A stretch of 64,000 bases of DNA from the NCBI RefSeq assembly GCF_002269505.1, contig NZ_NQKQ01000008.1, positions 62,001-126,000 on the forward strand, read 5' to 3'. Made by a program: the position numbers and the translations under genes. The DNA is from Pseudomonas fragi. Lineage in GTDB: Bacteria > Pseudomonadota > Gammaproteobacteria > Pseudomonadales > Pseudomonadaceae. Shown here piece by piece: positions 57,655 to 64,000 of this stretch (the stretch's first letter is position 1; each line of letters starts with the position of its first letter). Under the pieces are notes generated by a model. It worked only from the letters and a program-made list of their open reading frames with translations, did no database searches and was not told where the DNA came from.

Positions 57655-58542
57655 TCAGTTATTCCAGAGCGGCTCCGGCAGGCCCTTGACCCCGGGCCTG
57701 AGGGCGAACACGCCCCCGGCCAGGGGCTGGTCGGCCAGATCCCCGGCGGGGCGAATCGAGGTTACGAACAGGGTGTCCAGACCGGCGCCGCCAAAGGCGC
57801 ACATCGCCGGTTTTTTCACGGGCACTGCCAGCGAGCGGTCGAGCTTGCCTTCGGGGGTGAAGCGGTGGATCAGCCCCGCATCGTTGCCGCAGATCCAGTA
57901 GCAGCCCTCGGCATCCACGGCGGCACCATCGGGGCGACCCGGGTGCTTGCTCATGTCCACGAACAGGCGGCGGTTGTGTGGGGTGCCGGTGTCGGTGTCG
58001 TAGTCAAAAGCCCATATTTTTTGCACATCCGGGTGCGAGTCCGAGAGGTACAGGGTGTTGCCATCGGGGCTGAAGGCCAGGCCGTTGGGCACGATAAAGC
58101 CTTGCAGTTGCGCCGTGAGCGGTTCAGCCTGGCCTGCGTTGTAGCGATACATGGCGCCCACGGGGGCGCCGGCGGCCATGTTCATCACCATGGTGCCTGC
58201 CCAGAAGCGGCCCTGGCGGTCGCAGCGGCCATCGTTGAAACGCATGCCTGGCAGGGCGTGGGCCACGCTGGCCAGCAAACGACTGTCGAGGCTGCCATCG
58301 GCGTGGGGGGTGATGGCGAACAGACCGTTTTCCATCGCGGCGATCCAACTGCCATTACCTGTCTGAGCGATGCATGCGAGCATTTGCGAGGCTTGCCAAC
58401 TTTGCTCTTTACCATCGGCGGGGCTCCAGCGATGCAGGCGTTTTGCCGGGATATCCACCCAGTAGAGTGCCTGTTGCGTGGTGCTCCAGACCGGGCTTTC
58501 GCCGGTGGCGTTGCGTGCATCGAGAATCAGTTCAGCTGTCAT
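57655..58542 (-). CDS. SMP-30/gluconolactonase family lactonase
   Basis: A 295-residue six-bladed beta-propeller. Metal-site residues are in TGESPVWS (Glu15), the Asn in SDSHPD-region DGNTLYLSDS, and NDGRCDRQGRFWAG. Members open aldono- and aldarolactones. In this cluster it would hydrolyse the aldarolactone made by uronate dehydrogenase. It lies 45 bases after udh and 49 before the TRAP binding protein, all on one strand. Confidence 0.9.
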   Translation of the reverse strand: MTAELILDARNATGESPVWSTTQQALYWVDIPAKRLHRWSPADGKEQSWQASQMLACIAQTGNGSWIAAMENGLFAITPHADGSLDSRLLASVAHALPGMRFNDGRCDRQGRFWAGTMVMNMAAGAPVGAMYRYNAGQAEPLTAQLQGFIVPNGLAFSPDGNTLYLSDSHPDVQKIWAFDYDTDTGTPHNRRLFVDMSKHPGRPDGAAVDAEGCYWICGNDAGLIHRFTPEGKLDRSLAVPVKKPAMCAFGGAGLDTLFVTSIRPAGDLADQPLAGGVFALRPGVKGLPEPLWNN

Positions 58543-58587
58543 GATGCCTTGACCTCTGTCGATCTTGTTCTTGTGGGAAGCGCGGGT

Positions 58588-59415
58588 TTATTCGTCGCCA
58601 AACGGGCCGGCAGCGACAAACGCACCCCCCTGATAAATCATGCTCGGGTCATTGGCTGCAGGCATCGGCTGGGCTTCGATCTTGGCGCGAAAGACTTCAG
58701 AGGTGTCCCTGGGTTCGAAACCCAAGTGGGCGGCATAGCGGTTGTCCCACCACACATTGAGGTTGTTGGAGGCGCCATAGACCACGGTGTGACCCACATT
58801 GGGCGTGTACAGCGAGCGTTCGAGCAATTGCGTGAGGTCGGCAAAGCTCAGCCAGGTGCTCATCATCCGGCGGTTTTGCGGCTCGGGGAACGAGGAGCCG
58901 ATGCGGATGCTGACGGTTTCGATGCCATAGCGATCGAAGTAGAAGGTGGCCATGTCTTCGCCATAAGACTTGGACAGCCCGTAGTAACTGTCAGGTCGGC
59001 GCGGGGAGTGGGCATCCAGGGTCTGGTCCTGTTTGTAGAACCCGATGACATGGTTGGAACTGGCGAAAATTACCCGTTTGACGCCATGCCGGCGTGCCGC
59101 TTCGTAGATATGGAAAATGCCGCTGATATTAGGCCCGAGGATCTCTTCGAACGGGCGCTCCACCGAGACACCGCCAAAGTGCAGGATGGCGTCTACCCCT
59201 TCAACCAATTGGTGGACGGCCTGTTTGTCGGCAAGGTCGCAGGTGAACACTTCCTCGCGGCTGTCAGCCGCCGGGGCCATTGGGGCAATATCAGAGAGTC
59301 GCAGCACCCTGGCGTAAGGCTTGAGGGTTTCGCGTAGCACCTTCCCCAGACCGCCAGCGGCACCGGTGAGAAGAAGGCGATTGAAGGGGGTTTGGACAGT
59401 GTCAGTGGTTGTCAT
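58588..59415 (-). CDS. udh: Uronate dehydrogenase
   Basis: A 275-residue NAD+-dependent short-chain dehydrogenase/extended family enzyme oxidising D-galacturonate and D-glucuronate to their aldarolactones. ATG 59415 has AGGGAC upstream; a TTG one codon earlier is an alternative. Nucleotide motif LLLTGAAGGLGKVL; catalytic Tyr145-x3-Lys149 in DSYYGLSKSYGED; size equals characterised Pseudomonas enzymes. It heads the operon udh–lactonase–dctPQM. Later aldarate dehydratase genes are not in this window. Confidence 0.92.
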   Translation of the reverse strand: MTTTDTVQTPFNRLLLTGAAGGLGKVLRETLKPYARVLRLSDIAPMAPAADSREEVFTCDLADKQAVHQLVEGVDAILHFGGVSVERPFEEILGPNISGIFHIYEAARRHGVKRVIFASSNHVIGFYKQDQTLDAHSPRRPDSYYGLSKSYGEDMATFYFDRYGIETVSIRIGSSFPEPQNRRMMSTWLSFADLTQLLERSLYTPNVGHTVVYGASNNLNVWWDNRYAAHLGFEPRDTSEVFRAKIEAQPMPAANDPSMIYQGGAFVAAGPFGDE

Positions 59416-59429
59416 CAAAAGTCCCTGTA

Positions 59430-59443
59430 ATTTTTGTTATTGT
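59430..59443 (-). promoter_or_regulatory. CA-type (Hfq/Crc) motif ahead of udh
   Basis: Coding-strand CAATAACAAAAAT (59442-59430) contains AATAACAA, ending a few bases before the AGGGA ribosome binding site. Confidence 0.55.
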
Positions 59444-59445
59444 CA

Positions 59446-59497
59446 GTTGTCGTATGACTTGGCTTGGATTATTCACAGTCATTGTGGTGGTTGTCAA
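59446..59497 (-). promoter_or_regulatory. udh operon promoter with FadR-type operator
   Basis: Minus strand: TTGACA (59497-59492), 18 bases, AATAAT (59473-59468), then AGTCATACGACAAC (59459-59446) at about +1. The last element matches the FadR-family half-site pattern (T-GT-N3-A/C) and is 12/14 identical to the site at 60995-61008 ahead of the porin gene. Confidence 0.65.
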
Positions 59498-59520
59498 TGC
59501 ACAAGTTTGTGAAGCCAAAG

Positions 59521-59630
59521 CCCCTCACCCTAGCGCTCTCCCGGAGGGAGAGGGGACTAAAGGCAAAAGCAATTGTGCGTAACACCACAAATCAGCCCCC
59601 TCTCCCTTTGGGAGAGGGTTGGGGTGAGGG
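59521..59630. repeat. REPIN-type repeat (CCCTCTCCCGGAGGGAGAGG family), copy 3
   Basis: CCCCTCACCCTAGCGCTCTCCCGGAGGGAGAGG with an inner spacer GACTAAAGGCAAAAGCAATTGTGCG and the inverse CCCCCTCTCCCTTTGGGAGAGGGTTGGGGTGAGGG. Located between udh and the porin gene. Confidence 0.85.
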
Positions 59631-59662
59631 TCGCAAGCTCACCCCGATGGTGCTGGCGTGCT

Positions 59663-60958
59663 CTACAACAACGACAACGGATAGCTGATAAAAATGCGGT
59701 TTTCGTCGAATTCGTGGGTGCTGTAGTCGCGACGGATACTCGCGTTACGCCAGCGCACGTTCAGGTCCTTGAATGTGCCGGCCTGCACGGTGTAAGCCAG
59801 CTCCGATTCACGCCCCCATTCCTTGCCGTCGGTGATGGTCCCGGTGTGGATATTATCGCCGCTGATATAGCGGTTCATCATGGTCAGGCCGGGTACGCCG
59901 AGTACCGCAAAGTCCAGATCGTGACGCACTTGCCAGGAACGTTCCTTGGCCAGGTCGTAGCTGGAGTTGTAGCTGTCGTTGGCCAGGGTGCCGCCGCTGG
60001 TGCCGTTGACCTTGAACCAGCCGTCGTCGCCACTGATTTTCTGCAAGCCCACATACAGAGTGTTGCCCTTGAATTTGGCCGACAGCAGGGCGTAGGCGGT
60101 TCTGTTGTCCAGATCACCCGCCAGTTTGCTGCCGTCGTCCTTGCCCCAGAAATAACCGAGGTTGGCGCCCAGCGTCACATCGCCAACCGGCTGGCTGTGC
60201 AGCACGTTTAAAAATTGCTGCTGATAGATGTCCTCCAACTGGGCATACCACAGGCCGACCTGGGTGCGTTTTTCATTGAAGCTGTAATCACCGCCGGCAA
60301 AGTTGAAGCGGTCAGAGGTAAATGCGCCTTTGCCGTTGAGCGACATGTCTTCCATGCTCGCGTCGTTGCGTGGACTGTTGGCGCGGAACTGGCCGCCGTA
60401 GAGGTTCAGCCCGGCGATTTCTTTTGAAGTGATCTGACCACCACGGAACGTTTGTGGCAGGGAACGGCCATCGTCCGAGCGCAGGATCGGCAGCACCGGC
60501 ATCCATTCACCGATTTTAAGCTCCGTATTGGAGATTTTGGCCTTGGCCGCGACACCCAGGCGACCAAAGTTGTCAGCCGGTTCGCCATCGCTGTGGGTCG
60601 GCAACAGTTGGGTGCCTGCCGTGCCTTTACCACCGTCGAGTTTTTGCGAGTAAAGCCCCAGTACATCAACGCCGAAACCGACAGTACCCTGGGTAAAACC
60701 GGACTTGACGTCGAGAATGAAGTTTTGCGTCCACTCTTCGGCCTTGCTCTGCGGGTAGTCAGGATTGGTGTAGTTGCGGTTGATATAGGCGTTGCGCAGG
60801 GTCAGCGTGGCTTTGGTGTCGTCGACGAAACCTTCGGCCAGGCCCGTCAACGGCAAGGCCAGGCCCATGCTGCCTAGCCCGAGCAACATCAGCGAGCGAG
60901 TGCCATGTGCGGTTTTTGAGCGTGTGAAAAGGGCGGGGGCGCAGGTAGGTGTGATCAT
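59663..60958 (-). CDS. OprD-family outer-membrane porin, probable uronate channel
   Basis: A 431-residue protein with an N-terminal signal (long, cleaved after GLA near residue 41) and an 18-strand OprD-type barrel. Family features: FVDDTKATLTLRNAYINRNY, ILDVKSGFTQGTVGFGVDVLGLY, LKIGEWMPVLPILRSDDGRSLPQTFRGGQI, and the C-terminal FDENRIFISYPLSLL. OprD porins take up basic amino acids or organic acids; the shared operator with udh suggests uronates. A CA-rich leader and FadR-type operator lie upstream. Confidence 0.92.
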   Translation of the reverse strand: MITPTCAPALFTRSKTAHGTRSLMLLGLGSMGLALPLTGLAEGFVDDTKATLTLRNAYINRNYTNPDYPQSKAEEWTQNFILDVKSGFTQGTVGFGVDVLGLYSQKLDGGKGTAGTQLLPTHSDGEPADNFGRLGVAAKAKISNTELKIGEWMPVLPILRSDDGRSLPQTFRGGQITSKEIAGLNLYGGQFRANSPRNDASMEDMSLNGKGAFTSDRFNFAGGDYSFNEKRTQVGLWYAQLEDIYQQQFLNVLHSQPVGDVTLGANLGYFWGKDDGSKLAGDLDNRTAYALLSAKFKGNTLYVGLQKISGDDGWFKVNGTSGGTLANDSYNSSYDLAKERSWQVRHDLDFAVLGVPGLTMMNRYISGDNIHTGTITDGKEWGRESELAYTVQAGTFKDLNVRWRNASIRRDYSTHEFDENRIFISYPLSLL

Positions 60959-60973
60959 CCGTAGAGCTCCTGA

Positions 60974-60992
60974 ATATTATTATTTTTGTTAT
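60974..60992 (-). promoter_or_regulatory. CA-type (Hfq/Crc) motif ahead of the porin gene
   Basis: Coding-strand ATAACAAAAATAATAAT (60992-60975 complement) contains AANAANAA in more than one register, next to the GGAGC ribosome binding site. Confidence 0.55.
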
Positions 60993-60994
60993 CT

Positions 60995-61045
60995 GTTGTC
61001 GTACAACTACGCAGATTATTTACAGAGTGTCTAGAGAGTTGTCAA
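60995..61045 (-). promoter_or_regulatory. Porin promoter with FadR-type operator
   Basis: Minus strand TTGACA (61045-61040), 19 bases, AATAAT (61020-61015), then AGTTGTACGACAAC (61008-60995). GTTGT-CGT-ACAAC is a perfect inverted repeat matching the FadR-type consensus, at the same distance from the -10 as in the udh promoter. Confidence 0.7.
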
Positions 61046-61104
61046 TGCCAGCGGCTACACTGCGACCACTAGATTCCTACACGCCTTACTGACATGGATG
61101 GCTC

Positions 61105-62187
61105 ATGAACGAAACAAGTCTGCAACGTAAAACCCTGCTCCTGTTGCTGGCCTTGGTCACCATCGCGTTTATCTGGATCCTGTTGCCGTTTTATGGCGCG
61201 ATTTTCTGGGCTGTGGCTCTGGGAATCCTGTTTGCACCCCTGCAACGCAAGCTGCTCCTCAAACTCAAGGGGCGACGCAACCTGGCAACCTTTGCCACGC
61301 TGGGGGCCTGTACGGTGATTGCGATCATTCCGGTGATCATCACCACCACCTTGCTGGTGCAGGAAGTGGCAACGCTTTACAAGGATGTTGAAAGCGGCAG
61401 GATCAACGTCGCCAGCTATGTCATGCAGTTCAAGGACATCCTGCCGGCCACCGCGCAGGACTGGCTTGACCGTTTCGGTATGGGCAACATCGACGGGCTG
61501 AGTGAGAAAATATCCAAGGGCGCCCTCGAAGGCAGCCAGTTTTTTGCCACCCAGGTCTTCAGCTTCGGTCAGAGCACCTTTGATCTGGTGGTGAGCTTTT
61601 TCATCATGCTGTATCTGCTGTACTTCTTTATCCGAGATGGCCAGCAGATGGTGCGCACCATCCGCAACGCGGTACCGCTGGCCGAACAGCAAAAACGACT
61701 GTTGCAGCTCAAGTTGCGTCGTGTGGTGCGGGCGTCGGTCAAGGGCAACCTGGCAGTGGCCATTACCCAGGGGGCATTGGGCGGGGTGATTTTCTGGGTG
61801 TTGGGTATCCACAGTGCACTGTTCTGGGCGGTGCTGATGATGTTTCTGTCGCTGCTGCCCGCTGTGGGTGCCGGCATCGTCTGGGCGCCAGTGGCGGTTT
61901 ACTTCGTGGTGACCGGTTCGCTCTGGCAGGGGGTAGTGCTGGCGCTGTACGGGGTCTTTGTGATCGGCATGGTGGACAACGTGCTGCGCCCCATCCTGGT
62001 GGGCAAGGACACGAAAATGCCGGACTTCCTGATTTTGATTTCGACCTTGGGCGGCATGGCGATTTTCGGCCTCAACGGCTTTGTGATCGGGCCGTTGATC
62101 GCCGCCCTGTTCCTGTCCAGCTGGGGCTTGTTCAGTGGCACCCGGCGCAAGGTGCGTTTGCCTGCCGATATCCCGTCAGGCGATTAA
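61105..62187 (+). CDS. AI-2E family transporter
   Basis: A 360-residue membrane protein with about eight helices. The family pattern includes an N-terminal pair of helices, a long soluble stretch (about 85-160), and the conserved tail ALYGVFVIGMVDNVLRPILVG...GLNGFVIGPLIAALFLSSW. Members include AI-2 exporters (TqsA) and Na+/H+ antiporters; the substrate here is not predictable. Its stop overlaps that of the TonB receptor on the other strand. Confidence 0.88.
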   Translation: MNETSLQRKTLLLLLALVTIAFIWILLPFYGAIFWAVALGILFAPLQRKLLLKLKGRRNLATFATLGACTVIAIIPVIITTTLLVQEVATLYKDVESGRINVASYVMQFKDILPATAQDWLDRFGMGNIDGLSEKISKGALEGSQFFATQVFSFGQSTFDLVVSFFIMLYLLYFFIRDGQQMVRTIRNAVPLAEQQKRLLQLKLRRVVRASVKGNLAVAITQGALGGVIFWVLGIHSALFWAVLMMFLSLLPAVGAGIVWAPVAVYFVVTGSLWQGVVLALYGVFVIGMVDNVLRPILVGKDTKMPDFLILISTLGGMAIFGLNGFVIGPLIAALFLSSWGLFSGTRRKVRLPADIPSGD

Positions 62188-64000
62188 CGGAAACTGTAGG
62201 AAACCCCTACATAAGCGCCACGGCCTTCACCCGGTGTTGAGCGCGCGGCGTCCAGCCCTTTGTCGTCGTAGCCGGGCGTGACCGTGGCGGCATAGCGCTC
62301 ACCGCTCAGGTTGCGCAGGTCGAGCCAGGCTTGCCAGTCCTGCTTGGGGGCGTTGTAGCCCAGGGTTGCGCCCCAAAGCATATAGGATGAGGTGTAATAC
62401 GAGTTGGCATAATCCACCGCCATACGTGAGGCAACCTGCGTGTTCACCCCGGCATAGAAGCCCTGCGGGTGGTCATAGCGTACTTCGGCCTGGTAGTAGT
62501 GTTGCGGGATCCCAGGCAACTTGTTGTCGCCAAAGCGCTCATCGTCACGGTAATGGAAGTCACTGAAAGTGTAGGCCTGACGTAGGGACACCTTGCCCAC
62601 TGCTTGTTTTTCCCACAGCAGGCTGTTGAGCCCGGCTTCGATGCCCTGGTGCACGGTGGGGCTGGCGTTGGACTCACCGACAATCGGGCTTTGGGTCAGG
62701 GTGGCGGCCTGGGTCTCGACGCTCAGCAGTTCATGGCGCACCGCGGAGTAATACCAGGCCAGGTCCCATTGGCCGATCCACGAATCGCCCCGGGTGCCCA
62801 GCTCCAGGGTGGTGGCGGTTTGATTGTCCAGTGATACCGGGGTGCTCTGGCGGCCGGTGGCCGGGCCACTGTTCACCGGGAAGGTAAACGGCGAGCCCCA
62901 GATCATCGACCACGGGTGCGGCGGCTCGACCGAACGGCTCAGGTTGCCGTACACCTGCAGGCTCGGGTTGAACTCATAACGCAGGCCGATACGGGGGGCG
63001 TAGTCCCAGTCATGCTGGCTGACCTTGCCACCGCTTTCGGGGTAGCTCACGTCGCTCTCGCGGCGGGTGTAGATCAGCGCCATGCCGGTGGTCAGCCACA
63101 GGTCGGGGATCAGTTCCAGATCATTGCTGGCGTGCAGCACGGTATCGGAACCCTGGTAGCTGAAGTCGCGAATCTTGGTGCCCGGGGCATAACCTGCAGT
63201 GTTGCCCACAGGGATACGCACATATTCCGATGCGCCACTGTTGGGCAGGTGCTTGGTGTTGCGCAGGCCCACGGTGGTTTTGCTTTCAAGGCCGAACAGG
63301 GTGTCGCGGCGCTTGTAGTTGAGCGTGCCGCTGACGTCGGTGTACGCCACTTTTAGACGGTTCGGGCCTTCACGCAGGTCCATTGGGTAGTCGTGATAGA
63401 CCAGGCCCACTTCCAGCTGCGAATCGTCATCCAGGTACATCGTGGTCTTGTTGCCCAGCCAGGTACTGCCGGGTTGCGGACGGGTGTAGTCGCCTGCCAC
63501 ATAGGCCGGGTTGGCTGCGCGGGGGTGATGCTGGATGTTGTCTTTGGTCACGCGACCGGCCAGCTGGTTATCGGTTTCGCGATAGCGCAGGTAGAGGCGG
63601 GTTTCCAGTTGCGGGCTGAAGCGATAGCCGACATTGGCTGCGATGCCTTTGCTGCTGCCGGCGGTGTGATTTTGATAGCCGTCGGTATCGGAGTCGGTCA
63701 GGGAGACGTAGTAGTCCAGATCCCCCAGGACTTGCCCGGAACTGATCTGGCGTTTTTGATAGCCATAGCTGCCCGTTTCGTAGCGCACCTGCAGCGGCGC
63801 TGCGTCGTAGCCGGTGTGGGTGACGTAGTTGATCGAGCCGCCCAGGGCCAGCGAGCCGGTGTCAAAGCCATTGGCGCCGCGCAGTACTTCGGCGCGGCTC
63901 AACCATAGCGGCTCGAACAGTTCGTAGGGGGTGCCGCCGGGGCCGGTCAGGGGGAGGCCGTCGAACATCACATACAGCCCCGAACCGTGGGCGCTGGGGG
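62184..64000 (-). CDS. TonB-dependent receptor, cut by window edge
   Basis: At least 605 residues; the frame is open to the right edge, so the N-terminus (signal, TonB box) is missing. The plug-domain end is visible (VMFDGLPLTGPGGTPYELFEP, SRAEVLRGANGFDTGSLALGGSINYVTH), followed by a 22-strand barrel with a typical SYSF end and a final extra Arg. Homology to siderophore receptors is likely, with a ferric complex or other large solute as ligand; no neighbouring gene decides. Convergent with the AI-2E gene with overlapping stops. Confidence 0.88.
   Translation of the reverse strand, partial: PSAHGSGLYVMFDGLPLTGPGGTPYELFEPLWLSRAEVLRGANGFDTGSLALGGSINYVTHTGYDAAPLQVRYETGSYGYQKRQISSGQVLGDLDYYVSLTDSDTDGYQNHTAGSSKGIAANVGYRFSPQLETRLYLRYRETDNQLAGRVTKDNIQHHPRAANPAYVAGDYTRPQPGSTWLGNKTTMYLDDDSQLEVGLVYHDYPMDLREGPNRLKVAYTDVSGTLNYKRRDTLFGLESKTTVGLRNTKHLPNSGASEYVRIPVGNTAGYAPGTKIRDFSYQGSDTVLHASNDLELIPDLWLTTGMALIYTRRESDVSYPESGGKVSQHDWDYAPRIGLRYEFNPSLQVYGNLSRSVEPPHPWSMIWGSPFTFPVNSGPATGRQSTPVSLDNQTATTLELGTRGDSWIGQWDLAWYYSAVRHELLSVETQAATLTQSPIVGESNASPTVHQGIEAGLNSLLWEKQAVGKVSLRQAYTFSDFHYRDDERFGDNKLPGIPQHYYQAEVRYDHPQGFYAGVNTQVASRMAVDYANSYYTSSYMLWGATLGYNAPKQDWQAWLDLRNLSGERYAATVTPGYDDKGLDAARSTPGEGRGAYVGVSYSFR

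Overview
The window looks like a chromosome segment of a Pseudomonas, most probably of the P. fluorescens lineage. Evidence: G+C-rich coding with strong GC3 bias, the gene order prc–qor–HAD–ABC–GntR–mscS–apeB–rluA–minEDC–lpxL–mlaA–betX–DUF485–actP followed by gltA–sdhCDAB–sucAB–lpdG–sucCD–braB–htpG (both blocks known from Pseudomonas, from memory), and many copies of Pseudomonas-type REP/REPIN hairpins between genes. No rRNA, tRNA, CRISPR array, insertion sequence or prophage was recognised.

Layout. 1–5.9 kb: end of an unidentified gene, a membrane-anchored catalase-like protein with a di-haem cytochrome c, an FKBP-type lipoprotein isomerase, and a three-gene XRE/unknown/Sel1 unit preceded by an inverted pair of DnaA-box sequences. 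5.9–9.3 kb: tail-specific protease Prc and a quinone oxidoreductase. 9.3–15.6 kb: a six-gene overlapping operon (binding protein, phosphodiesterase-like hydrolase, two permeases, ATPase, HAD phosphatase) with a divergent UTRA/GntR regulator and two copies of a probable operator. 15.7–27.6 kb: MscS channel, aminopeptidase ApeB, pseudouridine synthase RluA, division-site system MinCDE, lipid A acyltransferase, patatin, MlaA coupled to an alpha/beta hydrolase. 27.7–32.6 kb: a GH17 membrane glycosidase, a solitary glycine betaine-binding protein, and the acetate symporter pair DUF485–ActP.

32.8–45.9 kb is the TCA-cycle core: citrate synthase divergent from succinate dehydrogenase, then 2-oxoglutarate dehydrogenase (E1, E2, E3) and succinyl-CoA synthetase. 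Well-formed sigma-70 promoters can be read for both divergent units. Between sucD and braB lies an AT-rich, atypical gene for a zeta-toxin-like kinase with no visible antitoxin, bracketed by two near-copies of the sucD terminator. 47.5–54.6 kb: branched-chain amino acid carrier, a small lipoprotein, HtpG (with a readable sigma-32 promoter), dienelactone hydrolase, TrhP and a DMT exporter.

54.7–61 kb is a sugar-acid (uronate) module: TRAP transporter, SMP-30-type lactonase, uronate dehydrogenase and an OprD porin. The two promoters share a -35 element, a FadR-type operator at the expected start site, and CA-rich leaders of the Hfq/Crc type, giving a coherent picture of induction by a uronate or its product and repression by preferred carbon sources. 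The window closes with an AI-2E transporter and a TonB-dependent receptor cut by the edge.

The most unusual items are the orphan zeta-like kinase at a duplicated terminator, the uronate operator and Crc architecture, the paired operators of the GntR-regulated ABC operon, and the DnaA-box palindrome ahead of the XRE unit.
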